From Atlantibacter sp. RC6 (GTDB lineage: Bacteria > Pseudomonadota > Gammaproteobacteria > Enterobacterales > Enterobacteriaceae): a stretch of DNA of 64,000 nucleotides. Of this stretch, positions 9,466-18,130 are shown in pieces; within the stretch, counting starts at the first letter, position 1; every line of letters begins with the position of its first letter. Location: contig NZ_JACHZE010000001.1 in NCBI RefSeq assembly GCF_014193285.1, forward strand, positions 496,001-560,000, in the 5' to 3' direction. Below the pieces are notes generated by a model that saw nothing but the letters and a program-made list of their open reading frames with translations, was not told the DNA's origin and ran no database searches. The translations under genes and the position numbers were made by a program.

Positions 9466-10566
9466 TTATTCCCTGGTGGCGATATCTTTGGCGTGATACT
9501 GGAACCAGCGGGTCAGGATGTCTAAATCCTCGGCGCTGATATCGGTTCTCGCACCCATCCCTTTTGCTACGGAAGGCCAGGCGTTGAGGGTGTAATGCTC
9601 GGATGAAATCGGGGCGTGGCAGCCGGAGCAGTACGCCTGGTCGAGGGTTTTGGCGTAGTTCCAAATCTCGTCAGGCTTGCCGAGCGCCGGTTCTGCGAGC
9701 GGCGCGCGCAGCGACACGCTACGCCAGGCGTTGCCATACGGATCTTTTTCCCAGTCGCCGGAAACCTTAACGGCTTTCTGGCCTTCTTCGGTCAGCGTCG
9801 CCAGCACCAGGCGTTGGCCAGCCGCCAGGTAAATCACCTGTTCCGCGCCCTGCATCTGGCTGCCGGTAATTTCCACTTCACGCGCATCGCCGGATTGACC
9901 CACCACGGCCAGTTTGGTGGCAGGATAAACGGTGCCCAGATTGCCCAGCGGCGCAGGTGCGACCGGATACACTTCTTTGGCATCAGCAGGGGTTTGGCGC
10001 GCATGCTCGATCAACGCATCGTGAGCTTTGCTGTCGATGGTGATTTCAGGTGGGAAGTGCGCAACGCCTTTATGGCAGTCGATACAGGTCTGCTTTTCCT
10101 TGATGCCCAGCGCATGCATTTTCTGCGCGTCAGCGCTCTGCTTTTGCAGGTCCATGGCGTCAAACTGGTGGCACGAGCGGCAGGTGGCCGAGTCGTTGGC
10201 TTTCAGCTGATCCCAGACGGTTTGCGCCATTGCCAGCCGGTGCTCTTCGAATTTTTCCGGGGTGTCGATTTTACCGGTCACAAACTCGTGATAGATATCT
10301 TTGCTCGCGCGGATTTTGGTGATCAGGTAGTCCATTCCGGACTGGGGAATATGGCAATCGTGGCACTCGGCGCGAATGCCCTTTTGGTTCATAAAGTGCG
10401 CAGAGCCCTGATACTCTTCATAAGGCGCTTGCATGGTGTGGCAGGAGAGGCAAAACGACGTTTCCGATGTTTTATGCATCACCCACATTGAAGAAACCGC
10501 TAACGCACCTCCCAGTAAAACGCCAACAAACAGCAACCCTATAATCCATTTCCATTTCTTGCTCAT
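9466..10566 (-). CDS. torY: Pentahaem c-type cytochrome TorY
   Basis: This encodes 366 residues, the E. coli TorY length, if the ATG at 10566 is used. A longer in-frame start would add 31 residues before an N-terminal membrane anchor and is unlikely. Five CxxCH haem sites are visible: CLSCH, CHDCH, CRSCH, CIDCH and, in a separate C-terminal domain, CSGCH. The NirT/NapC-type N-terminal tetrahaem part takes electrons from menaquinol and the C-terminal haem passes them to TorZ in the periplasm. It is first in the torYZ operon. Confidence 0.95.
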   Translation of the reverse strand: MSKKWKWIIGLLFVGVLLGGALAVSSMWVMHKTSETSFCLSCHTMQAPYEEYQGSAHFMNQKGIRAECHDCHIPQSGMDYLITKIRASKDIYHEFVTGKIDTPEKFEEHRLAMAQTVWDQLKANDSATCRSCHQFDAMDLQKQSADAQKMHALGIKEKQTCIDCHKGVAHFPPEITIDSKAHDALIEHARQTPADAKEVYPVAPAPLGNLGTVYPATKLAVVGQSGDAREVEITGSQMQGAEQVIYLAAGQRLVLATLTEEGQKAVKVSGDWEKDPYGNAWRSVSLRAPLAEPALGKPDEIWNYAKTLDQAYCSGCHAPISSEHYTLNAWPSVAKGMGARTDISAEDLDILTRWFQYHAKDIATRE

Positions 10567-10823
10567 TACCTTGCCTTTAATTAATCCATCAATGGTATGT
10601 ATCGTTGTAAGGCGGGTATTTTGAGGGATGCGGGTAATATAAAAATTGATGTAACACAAAAGTGGTATTAACCAGAAAGGGTTAAACGTGCTTTTGATCG
10701 AAGTTTTGCAAAATTGCGGTTAAGAATTGAGCTAACTGATTGTTGTGCCAGAAGTTATTACCGTATCGCTATATATTTTAATATATAACGAATAATGAAA
10801 TTACTTTGAGTGATTAATTAAAA

Positions 10824-10853
10824 AAATAAACCGGCTTTTCAGGCCGGTTTATT
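10824..10853 (-). terminator. Terminator downstream of yecA
   Basis: AAATAAACCGG and its complement form a long A/T-flanked stem with a short loop directly after the yecA stop codon. The T-rich arm on the minus strand supports intrinsic termination. The rest of the interval up to torY (10567-10823) is AT-rich and shows no gene. Confidence 0.7.
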
Positions 10854-10859
10854 TCGCGC

Positions 10860-11528
10860 TTAGTGTAAGCAGCAATTTTTATATTTTTTTCCGCTGCCGC
10901 AAGGACAAGGATCGTTACGTCCCACTTTGGTTTCAGCAATATAAGGCGTCGGCGCATCGGGTTCAGGATGCTGATTTTCCGACCAGTACTCATACAAACT
11001 CAGCGCCGCCAGGCGAATGTCATCAATGCTGCGCTGGTACTCTTCCGGAGCCATTTTTTCCAGTACGCCGAGGTTATCTTCACGCCCGTGAAGGGCGATA
11101 GAATCCAGCGACAGGCGATGCGACTCCGGCAGCGTTGACCAGTCCGACAGCTCTGCGCCGCGCAGATAACCGTAACACCAGTCCTCGACCACGATATACG
11201 TTTCGCCTTCGACTTCCTGCTCGCCAAACAACGGCTCGAACTGGTCAGGATACGCGCTCAGACGATCTTCCACATCTTCCAGATGCTGGAACACCAGGGT
11301 CATAAAGCGCTCCATTTCGCGCTCGTTCTGCCATTTCGGCACGTTGTCGGCCCCGCCCCACAGCGCCACCAGCCATTCGCTGGGTTCCGGCATCGACGGC
11401 CCGGAAAGCAGCGCAGTCAGCATGCCGTCCAGTTCGGAGACATCCACCACCGAGCGTTCGCTGGCATACTTCGCTAAAACATCATCAAGCCATTCCAGCT
11501 CTTTTTCATTCAGTGGTCCCTGATTCAT
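10860..11528 (-). CDS. yecA: YecA, UPF0149 protein with C-terminal SEC-C zinc motif
   Basis: This encodes 222 residues from the ATG at 11528, matching E. coli YecA (221). The N-terminal UPF0149 helical domain has [12 protein letters not shown] and [10 protein letters not shown]. The C-terminus is a SecA-like metal-binding motif ([20 protein letters not shown]) that binds zinc or iron; a similar tail lets SecA contact ribosomes and SecB. E. coli YecA has been reported as a metal-binding protein with chaperone-like partners, but its role is not settled. In E. coli it lies next to leuZ; here the eut genes and the island intervene. Confidence 0.93.
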   Translation of the reverse strand: MNQGPLNEKELEWLDDVLAKYASERSVVDVSELDGMLTALLSGPSMPEPSEWLVALWGGADNVPKWQNEREMERFMTLVFQHLEDVEDRLSAYPDQFEPLFGEQEVEGETYIVVEDWCYGYLRGAELSDWSTLPESHRLSLDSIALHGREDNLGVLEKMAPEEYQRSIDDIRLAALSLYEYWSENQHPEPDAPTPYIAETKVGRNDPCPCGSGKKYKNCCLH

Positions 11529-11605
11529 ACGGTCGCCTCCTCTGGCGTGCGTTACCCACAGTTTCACGCAATTATAACGCGATTCCGCGGTAAAACGCGT
11601 GGCAA

Positions 11606-11743
11606 TCAACGCGGCTTATCACGCGTTGGCACCAGAATAAAAGGACCGTTGACCACCAGCCTGAGCCTTGCGCGTGAACGGCTCACCACTCGTATGGGTT
11701 GTGGATTGACGATAACTGTCAGAATAGGTCGCCAGGCCATCAT
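11606..11743 (-). CDS. Candidate 45-aa basic protein of unknown function
   Basis: A minus-strand frame encodes [20 protein letters not shown] and continues to 45 residues, with many arginines in the second half. The case for it is a full GGAGGAA ribosome site at 11747-11753 followed by three consecutive ATG codons; the second and third are at optimal distance (5 and 8 nt). No family is recognised. It is divergent from the ethanolamine genes and 77 bp upstream of yecA on the same strand, so it could be a yecA leader gene. The call rests on translation signals and remains tentative. Confidence 0.4.
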   Translation of the reverse strand: MMAWRPILTVIVNPQPIRVVSRSRARLRLVVNGPFILVPTRDKPR

Positions 11744-11816
11744 CATTTCCTCCGCTTTTTGATGAACATAGCGTGGCGGCAGCACTCTCACCGTCAGCAG
11801 AAAGTCGCAATCGCGA

Positions 11817-11833
11817 TTCACCGAACTGGTGCA
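11817..11833 (+). promoter_or_regulatory. NtrC-like binding site upstream of the ethanolamine genes
   Basis: TTCAC-N7-GTGCA differs from the NtrC consensus TGCAC-N7-GTGCA at one fixed position. Its centre is about 120 bp upstream of the start predicted from the sigma-54 promoter at 11918, a typical enhancer distance. Confidence 0.5.
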
Positions 11834-11917
11834 TAAGGGGGCGAAAGATGGCGCATTTTCGCGCATGTGGATTTGACCCCGGCCCTGGCGCAGGCATTTT
11901 TAGCGGGTTTGCTGCTC

Positions 11918-11933
11918 TGGTACGCGCTTTGCA
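11918..11933 (+). promoter_or_regulatory. Sigma-54 promoter of the eat-eutBC operon
   Basis: TGGTACGCGCTTTGCA matches the -24/-12 consensus TGGCACG-N4-TTGCW at every fixed position but one (C to T at the fourth), with the correct GG-to-GC spacing. The -12 GC is 39 bp before the permease ATG. Sigma-54 promoters need an enhancer-binding activator, and an NtrC-like site lies upstream, so control by nitrogen limitation is inferred. Confidence 0.7.
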
Positions 11934-11971
11934 ACGCCCTCTCAGGTTTTTCCATTCTGGCGAGGTAAGGT

Positions 11972-13360
11972 ATGGCAAGCGTAACCGAACAACCAACAAC
12001 ACTAAAACGCACTCTTGGCAGCTTCCGTTTATGGGGAATTGCCGTCGGGCTGGTGATCTCCGGGGAGTATTTCGGCTGGAGCTACGGCTGGTCCCAGGCA
12101 GGCACCATGGGATTTCTGATCGTGGCGTTGGCCATCGCCGCGATGTATTGCGCCTTCATTTTTAGTTTTACCGAACTGACCACCGCCATTCCGCACGCGG
12201 GCGGGCCATTCGCCTACGCGTATCGCGCCTTTGGGCCGACAGGCGGGTTTATCGCCGGGTTCGCCACGTTAATTGAGTTTGTCTTTGCGCCACCCGCCAT
12301 CGCCATGGCGATTGGGGCCTATCTGAACGTGCAATTCCCGGCGTTGGATCCGAAATGGGTGGCTGTCGGGGCGTATCTGATCTTTATGACGTTGAATATT
12401 CTCGGTGTCGGCATTGCCGCCACCTTCGAGCTGATTGTCACGCTGCTGGCGATCTTTGAGCTGCTGGTGTTTATGGGCGTAGTCGCGCCGGGCTTCTCCT
12501 GGGACAACTTTACCGCCAACGGCTGGGCGGGCGCGGAGAGCTTCAGCAACCTGGCGCTGCCGGGGATGTTTGCCGCGATCCCTTTCGCGATTTGGTTTTT
12601 CCTGGCTATTGAAGGGGCGTCGATGGCGGCTGAAGAAGCACGCGATCCGCAGCGCACTATTCCCCGCGCGCTGGGCGGCGGCATTGTGACCTTAACGGTA
12701 CTGGCGGTCGGTGTGATGGTGTTTGCGGGCGGCGTGGGCGACTGGCGCGCGCTGTCGAATATTAACGATCCGCTGCCACAGGCGATGAAAGTGGTGGTCG
12801 GCAGCAGCAGCGGCTGGCTGCATATGCTGGTCTGGTTGGGGCTGTTCGGGCTGGTGGCGTCGTTCCACGGCATTATTATGGGCTATTCCCGGCAGATCTT
12901 TTCCCTGGCGCGCGCCGGGTTCCTCCCGGCCTCGCTGGCGAAGGTAAACCGCCGCACCCGCACGCCGCATCTGGCAATCCTCGCGGGCGGCGTGGTGGGC
13001 ATCGCCGCTATCTTCTCTGACTCGCTGATCACCATCAGCGGGATGCCGTTAACGGCGTGCATCGTCACCATGTCGGTATTTGGCGCTATTGTTATGTATA
13101 TCGTCTCTATGCTGGCGCTGTTTAAGCTGCGTCGCAGCGAGCCGAATCTGATCCGTCCGTTTAAAGCGCCGCTGTTCCCGGTCGCGCCTGCGTTTGCCCT
13201 TGGGATGGCGGTGCTGTGTCTGGCGGCGATGATTTACTACAACACGGTGCTGGCGCTGATTTTCGCCGCCATGATGCTCGGCGGCTACGTGTGGTTCCGC
13301 ATCTCAGCCCCGGCGCGCCAGCGAGCGGCGCTCGACCCGCAGCTGCGGGCGCTGTCGTAA
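11972..13360 (+). CDS. eat: Ethanolamine permease (Eat-type, APC superfamily)
   Basis: This 462-residue protein has 12 hydrophobic segments. The N-terminus LWGIAVGLVISGEYFGWSYG and the HAGGPFAYAYRAFGPTGGF segment are typical of Eat ethanolamine permeases in the amino acid/polyamine/organocation superfamily. This is a different transporter family from EutH of the large eut operon. It brings ethanolamine across the inner membrane for the lyase encoded immediately downstream; the gap to eutB is 10 bases, so co-transcription is near certain. It lies directly behind the sigma-54 promoter. Confidence 0.9.
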   Translation: MASVTEQPTTLKRTLGSFRLWGIAVGLVISGEYFGWSYGWSQAGTMGFLIVALAIAAMYCAFIFSFTELTTAIPHAGGPFAYAYRAFGPTGGFIAGFATLIEFVFAPPAIAMAIGAYLNVQFPALDPKWVAVGAYLIFMTLNILGVGIAATFELIVTLLAIFELLVFMGVVAPGFSWDNFTANGWAGAESFSNLALPGMFAAIPFAIWFFLAIEGASMAAEEARDPQRTIPRALGGGIVTLTVLAVGVMVFAGGVGDWRALSNINDPLPQAMKVVVGSSSGWLHMLVWLGLFGLVASFHGIIMGYSRQIFSLARAGFLPASLAKVNRRTRTPHLAILAGGVVGIAAIFSDSLITISGMPLTACIVTMSVFGAIVMYIVSMLALFKLRRSEPNLIRPFKAPLFPVAPAFALGMAVLCLAAMIYYNTVLALIFAAMMLGGYVWFRISAPARQRAALDPQLRALS

Positions 13361-13370
13361 GGAGAAACGC

Positions 13371-14744
13371 ATGTATCGCACCACTCTGGCGCACCGGGTT
13401 TACCGGTTCGCCAGCCTGAAAGAGGTGATGGCGAAGGCGACCCCTGCCCGCTCCGGCGACAGCCTGGCGGGCGTGGCGGCGGAGAGCGCCGAAGAGCGCA
13501 TGGCGGCGAAAATGGCGCTCGCCGAGGTTCCGTTGCGCGATTTGCTGGTTAATCCGCTCATTCCTTATGAATCTGATGAAGTGACGCGCTTAATTGTCGA
13601 CACTCACGACGCCGACGCCTTTACGCCCATCAGCCATTTAACGGTAGGCGATTTCCGTGACTGGTTGCTGAACGACGAGGCAGACAGCGCCACGCTTAGC
13701 CGTATCGCGCGCGGCGTAACGCCCGAAATGGCGGCGGCGGTGAGTAAGCTGATGCGCAATCAGGATTTGATTCTGGTCGCCAGCAAATGCAGGGTGATCA
13801 CGCGCTTTCGCAACACCATCGGTCTGCCGGGGCACTTAAGCGTGCGCCTTCAGCCCAATCATCCCACGGACGATCTCAAAGGCATTGCCGCCAGTTTGCT
13901 CGATGGCCTGCTGTACGGGGCGGGCGACGCGGTGGTGGGCATTAATCCAGCCAGCGACAGCCTGCCGGTGCTGGATCGGCTCAATCATATGATGGATGAC
14001 ATCATCCAGCGCTTTGCCATTCCCACTCAGTCATGCGTGCTAACCCACGTCACCAATACGATCCAACTTATCGAGCGCGGCTCCCCGGTGGACCTGGTGT
14101 TCCAGTCGGTGGCCGGTACTGAAGCGGCGAACCGCGGATTTGGGATTTCACTCTCTTTACTGGCGCAAGCGCGTGACGCAGCGCTGTCGCTGAAGCGCGG
14201 AACGCTCGGCGACAATGTGATGTATTTCGAAACCGGCCAGGGGAGTTGCCTGTCGGCCAATGCTCATCACGGCGTGGATCAGCAAACCTGCGAAGCTCGC
14301 GCCTACGCGGTGGCGCGCCATTTCGATCCGCTGCTGGTGAATACCGTGGTGGGGTTTATCGGCCCGGAATACCTGTACGACGGCAAGCAAATTATCCGCG
14401 CCGGGCTGGAGGACCATTTCTGCGGCAAACTGATGGGGCTGCCGTTGGGCTGCGACGTCTGCTACACCAATCACGCCGAGGCGGATCAGGATGATATGGA
14501 TACCCTGCTGACGCTGCTGTGCAACGCCGGGCTGACCTTTCTGATCGGCGTACCGGGCGCGGATGACATTATGCTGAATTACCAGAGCACGTCCTTTCAC
14601 GATGCGCTGTACGCGCGACGGTTGCTGGGGCTGAAACACGCGCCGGAATTTGCCCACTGGCTGAGCCAGATGCAGATTATCGATAACCAGGGGCAGTTGC
14701 GCTTAACCGGCGCCAGCCATCCGCTGCTGGCTGCTATGCCGTAA
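13371..14744 (+). CDS. eutB: Ethanolamine ammonia-lyase large subunit EutB
   Basis: This encodes 457 residues against 453 in E. coli EutB. It is the catalytic subunit of the adenosylcobalamin-dependent enzyme that splits ethanolamine into acetaldehyde and ammonia. Conserved blocks include LSVRLQPNHPTDD, the substrate-binding YFETGQGSCLSANAHHG, NTVVGFIGPEYLYDGKQI, and CDVCYTNHAEADQDDMD. AAGGAG is 6 nt before the ATG. The sequence is clearly diverged from the carboxysome-linked E. coli enzyme, fitting the shorter eat-eutBC type of cluster that uses ethanolamine without a microcompartment. Confidence 0.96.
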   Translation: MYRTTLAHRVYRFASLKEVMAKATPARSGDSLAGVAAESAEERMAAKMALAEVPLRDLLVNPLIPYESDEVTRLIVDTHDADAFTPISHLTVGDFRDWLLNDEADSATLSRIARGVTPEMAAAVSKLMRNQDLILVASKCRVITRFRNTIGLPGHLSVRLQPNHPTDDLKGIAASLLDGLLYGAGDAVVGINPASDSLPVLDRLNHMMDDIIQRFAIPTQSCVLTHVTNTIQLIERGSPVDLVFQSVAGTEAANRGFGISLSLLAQARDAALSLKRGTLGDNVMYFETGQGSCLSANAHHGVDQQTCEARAYAVARHFDPLLVNTVVGFIGPEYLYDGKQIIRAGLEDHFCGKLMGLPLGCDVCYTNHAEADQDDMDTLLTLLCNAGLTFLIGVPGADDIMLNYQSTSFHDALYARRLLGLKHAPEFAHWLSQMQIIDNQGQLRLTGASHPLLAAMP

Positions 14745-14753
14745 GGAGAAGCT

Positions 14754-15527
14754 ATGTACGCACCCGATGCCTGGAAAGCACTCAACCAGTTTACCGACGC
14801 CCGGATTGCGCTGGGGCGCAGCGGCGCAAGCCTGCCCACCGCCGAAGTATTGAAGTTTGGCCTGGCCCATGCCCAGGCGCGTGACGCTATTCATCAGCCG
14901 TTCGACAGTGATACCCTTGCCGCGCAGCTCGGCGCGCTGGATCTGGAAACGCTGACGGTCCACAGCCAGGCAACCGACCGTCATATCTACCTTAACCGGC
15001 CCGATCTGGGGCGACGTCTGGATGAGCCGAGTCGCGCGCTGCTGTCGGCCCGGTGCGCATCGCCGCACGACGTGCTGCTGGTGATTGGCGACGGGCTCTC
15101 TTCCCATGCCGTTCATCGCCAGGCGGTGCCGTTGGTCAAGGCGCTGCTGCCCTTTCTTGCCACGCTCGGCTTATCCACCGGTCCGGTGGTGCTGGCCCAC
15201 CAGTCGCGGGTCGCGCTGGGTGACGATATTGGCGAATGCCTGAACAGTAAGGCGGTGGCGATCCTGATCGGCGAGCGGCCAGGGCTGTCGTCGCCGGATA
15301 GCCTGGGCGTCTATCTGACGTGGAAACCCGAGCGTGCGCGGATTGAGTCCGAGCGCAATTGCATTTCCAATATCCGCCCTGAAGGGCTCGGCTATGATGC
15401 GGCGGCGTTTAAACTGGCCTGGCTACTGGAGCAGGCATTTTTACGGCGGCTGACGGGAGTGGGACTGAAGGATGAAAGCGATAACCCGGCGCTGTGGGAC
15501 AGGGTCAGGCCGGGGTTAGCGACTTAA
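14754..15527 (+). CDS. eutC: Ethanolamine ammonia-lyase small subunit EutC
   Basis: This encodes 257 residues, about 40 fewer than E. coli EutC (295). The missing part is at the N-terminus, where the E. coli protein carries its microcompartment-targeting extension; the loss fits an enzyme that works free in the cytosol. The cobalamin-contacting blocks are visible: VLLVIGDGLSSHAV, the ARVALGDDIGE-like loop (here SRVALGDDIGECL) and ERNCISNIRPEGL. AAGGAG precedes the ATG after a 9-bp gap from eutB. Its stop overlaps the convergent phosphoesterase gene by 4 bp. Confidence 0.95.
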   Translation: MYAPDAWKALNQFTDARIALGRSGASLPTAEVLKFGLAHAQARDAIHQPFDSDTLAAQLGALDLETLTVHSQATDRHIYLNRPDLGRRLDEPSRALLSARCASPHDVLLVIGDGLSSHAVHRQAVPLVKALLPFLATLGLSTGPVVLAHQSRVALGDDIGECLNSKAVAILIGERPGLSSPDSLGVYLTWKPERARIESERNCISNIRPEGLGYDAAAFKLAWLLEQAFLRRLTGVGLKDESDNPALWDRVRPGLAT

Positions 15528-16468
15528 ACGGAAAACGGGTCAATTGAATAGATAAACTGACCCGCCATGACATCGCCGGTAGCACTGTCATACTGCCACG
15601 CAACCAGCGGGTGCTCCGCTTTGGCGGCATTGTAGTCCACGCATATCACGGACTGGCTAAGAACAGCCGGTTCGCCCGCCAGCGTGTAGTGCCCCACCAC
15701 GACCGGCGCGCCCGTAAGGGCGGGATAAGAACGGGCGAGCGGGATGTCGGGAATGCATTCCACCACGTCGGGTTGCACCTGAGCAAGCTGTCGCCATGTT
15801 GTCGCGTCGTCTAACCACCAGCGGACGCGGATGTTGCGCCGTTCAATACCGGTTTTATCCAGAAAGCTGTAACCCTCAGGCAGCGTTATTTCGGGCCCTT
15901 TGAGTACCGTTTCCAGCAAACCGTAAAGCTCATGCTGTTTATCAAAGGCAAATTGCCAGCTTTCTGGTTTGAGACGGTTTTGATCATCAAGCCAGGGCTT
16001 TAGCTGCACCAGCGCGGCTTCATCCCAGCAGGCGTGAATCGCCCGGATGTCGCCAAAATCGATAAACAGCGGCAGGGTTTTAAACCAGTCGATCCAGGCG
16101 GCATGCTGCGGGCTGTTTTCCGTCACATCCTCTAAAAAGGCCTGATGCTGACGGGCATTGTTCGCCGTATGCGGTCGCAGCGGCAAGCCCGTTTTCTGGT
16201 GACGCATTGCCCATCCGACGGCGTTAAATTCATGATTTCCCATCAGGCAAATTGCGCGCCCGGCATCCACGTGGGCCTTGACGTGATTGAGAACGGCCAG
16301 TTGATCGATATGCGCTCCGGGTTGGTTATCAATCAGGTCGCCAAGAAAGATCATCATTGCGTCATCTTGTGAATCTATATGTGACATCAGCGCATCCAGC
16401 TTCCCGGACTGGCCATGAATATCACCGATAAAAATTTTCTTGCTGGTAAGCCGTTGTGAATGTGGCAT
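15524..16468 (-). CDS. Calcineurin-like metallophosphoesterase
   Basis: This encodes 314 residues using the ATG at 16468, which has GGAG 5 nt upstream; a GTG one codon earlier is too close to that site. The phosphoesterase motifs are in order: FIGDIHGQ (D, H), FLGDLIDNQPG (GDxxD), LMGNHEFNAVG (GNHE), IHACWD and, near the end, VVGHYTLAG (GH). These ligate two metal ions. The layout is that of bacterial Shewanella-like or PrpA/ApaH-type phosphatases, so a protein phosphatase or a nucleotide hydrolase are both possible. It is transcribed against eutC and is a single gene. Confidence 0.85.
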   Translation of the reverse strand: MPHSQRLTSKKIFIGDIHGQSGKLDALMSHIDSQDDAMMIFLGDLIDNQPGAHIDQLAVLNHVKAHVDAGRAICLMGNHEFNAVGWAMRHQKTGLPLRPHTANNARQHQAFLEDVTENSPQHAAWIDWFKTLPLFIDFGDIRAIHACWDEAALVQLKPWLDDQNRLKPESWQFAFDKQHELYGLLETVLKGPEITLPEGYSFLDKTGIERRNIRVRWWLDDATTWRQLAQVQPDVVECIPDIPLARSYPALTGAPVVVGHYTLAGEPAVLSQSVICVDYNAAKAEHPLVAWQYDSATGDVMAGQFIYSIDPFSV

Positions 16469-16654
16469 CACTTCTCCCGATTTGCTTCAGCGTGAATCCA
16501 GAGCGATCCAGACAGCTGATTTACTTCAATAGTACTGTATCAAATGTGATATTCGCACAGCCGGAAATTATTAACACATGACGGGTAATTAAAAGAGACG
16601 TAAACACCCCCACAAATTGAGAAGTGAGTTTGCCTTTTGAAAATAGATAGCTAA

Positions 16655-17350
16655 TCAACCACGACTATGCCCTTCACGGTTAAGTAACGTTTCTGGAAAG
16701 AGTGAGCTTGCCACACCAATCATAAGATACTCCAGAAACGATAACCTTATCGGACCAAACTCAGGCCAAATACCTGCTTCATTTTTGTTCCATGCTTTAC
16801 ACCAGAACCAGATATCTTGCTTTAATTGCGGTCGTTCAGTTGGATAGGTAATAAATAAATGTTTTGCCCAATACTGATACTTTATTGTAACGTACCTGGC
16901 ATCATGCCCCGGCAAAACTGAAGCACTCAGATCCCCAATATGGTATTGGTAGTTGTCCCCCCACCGGGCAAATTTGTCTTTAACCCGGGCCACATTTGTA
17001 ATGTTGGCAGATACAGGATTGCTACGCCCTTTCGATTCCGCTTTGCCTATATAAAGCGGAATGACATCATTGCCTTGTCGTTGAAACATCATATAGATAA
17101 GGCCATCAAATTGGTTACATTCGTGCTCAATATCTTCTATCAGAATGTTTGTCTGTGATATAACCCTTGCTTCCATCGACGCACTTCGCGAGAGAATTTT
17201 TCTTGACGACGCCTTACCAAACTGTCGGACGCGTACATATGATTCGTGGTCTGTGTCAAAGAGGTGTGTGCTATTTTCAATTACTTGCTGGCTGCGACAG
17301 AAATCATCCCATAAAGCTTTACGTTGACCAAATACGTGCTGTTCGATCAT
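16655..17350 (-). CDS. GIY-YIG nuclease-like protein of unknown role
   Basis: In this 231-residue protein the order of features fits a GIY-YIG nuclease core: GLIYMM (residues 83-88), YIGK (100-103), R129 in FARWG, E207 in LSFLEYLMIG and N224 in LLNREG. The N-terminal 80 residues are helical and unrecognised. The central 130-200 stretch is larger than in minimal GIY-YIG proteins. It lies between the ethanolamine/phosphoesterase genes and the left end of the defence island, divergent from a small unknown gene 75 bp away. A role in DNA repair, restriction or an element boundary cannot be decided. Confidence 0.6.
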   Translation of the reverse strand: MIEQHVFGQRKALWDDFCRSQQVIENSTHLFDTDHESYVRVRQFGKASSRKILSRSASMEARVISQTNILIEDIEHECNQFDGLIYMMFQRQGNDVIPLYIGKAESKGRSNPVSANITNVARVKDKFARWGDNYQYHIGDLSASVLPGHDARYVTIKYQYWAKHLFITYPTERPQLKQDIWFWCKAWNKNEAGIWPEFGPIRLSFLEYLMIGVASSLFPETLLNREGHSRG

Positions 17351-17425
17351 TTTTAATCACTCTCGAAAACCCATAACTTACCATTAAATGATATCATCAT
17401 AAATTCTCTATATCGATTCAACGGC

Positions 17426-17836
17426 ATGGCAAACATGAACATTAGCCAAAGCGGCTACGGCATTATCACCCTTAATGCAGTTAAACTTATCAGACAGCAA
17501 TTCTCTCCAACCGAAGCGTGGCAACATGCTGTTGCAGGAAAAGAAAAAGGCTGTCCTAAATCAGCATTTCTGGGCTTGTGTCAATTTGGATGGGTGAAAG
17601 ATATACAGCCCGGAGATTATCTTTCTTCTCGCGCATTAAAAGGACCCAATAAAGATTACGCAATCCGGGCAGCCCAGCTTTTACTCAATAATCCTGAAGC
17701 GGATTATACTCCTCATCAATTGTGGACCTTGAGCATTTCTGGTCTCACTAACCCTCCAGCTAATCATAATCAGCAAATGAATGTTGTGCTTGCTCTCAGA
17801 GAGGCAGGCTTACTTATCGAAGGGATAACACCTTAA
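17426..17836 (+). CDS. Small hypothetical protein (resembles DUF6979)
   Basis: This is a 136-residue soluble protein. The block AWQHAVAGKEKGCPKSAFLG followed by LCQFGWVKDI resembles a small family I recall as DUF6979; no function is known for it. An ATG three codons inside (17435) is an equally possible start, since neither has a strong ribosome site. It is divergent from the GIY-YIG-like gene and about 160 bp from the left end of the island, so the pair may be cargo of an older insertion at the same tRNA. Confidence 0.6.
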   Translation: MANMNISQSGYGIITLNAVKLIRQQFSPTEAWQHAVAGKEKGCPKSAFLGLCQFGWVKDIQPGDYLSSRALKGPNKDYAIRAAQLLLNNPEADYTPHQLWTLSISGLTNPPANHNQQMNVVLALREAGLLIEGITP

Positions 17837-17995
17837 CAGATGCCGTAAGGCCATAGGGGGTACTTATAAGCTAAATGGCTAGCTGCAGTATATTTTTTGC
17901 CGGGTTGCGCTATGAAAATGTGTTTAACCCAGCGGGAGAGTAAATTTAAGAATCTCTCTGAAGTGCAGAAATATGTTCAGGATACAAATTTCAGG

Positions 17996-18101
17996 CAATA
18001 AAAAACCACCCGGAGGTGGTTTACACGACACTGCTTATCATTGATTTTATTCTTGATTTCCCGTGGTGCCCGGGGCGGGACTTGAACCCGCACAGCGCGA
18101 A
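17996..18101. repeat. Left attachment-site repeat (partial tRNA-Leu and its terminator)
   Basis: These 106 bp are identical to 36086-36191. They contain the 3' 38 nt of tRNA-Leu(UAA) (18064-18101) and the sequence beyond it, including the terminator hairpin ACCACC/GGTGGT with its T run. Similarity continues outward to 17987 with one mismatch. Inward, the match resumes at 19327-19344 after an inserted IS, so the original duplicate was 124 bp and reached the anticodon loop. This is the left boundary of the genomic island. Confidence 0.92.
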
Positions 18102-18130
18102 TGACCTGCCCCCAGGATTAGATACAACCT

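Noticed and set aside
9616-10491. Plus-strand frame of 291 residues opposite torY
   Set aside because: It mirrors the five CxxCH motifs of torY and has no ribosome site or family resemblance.
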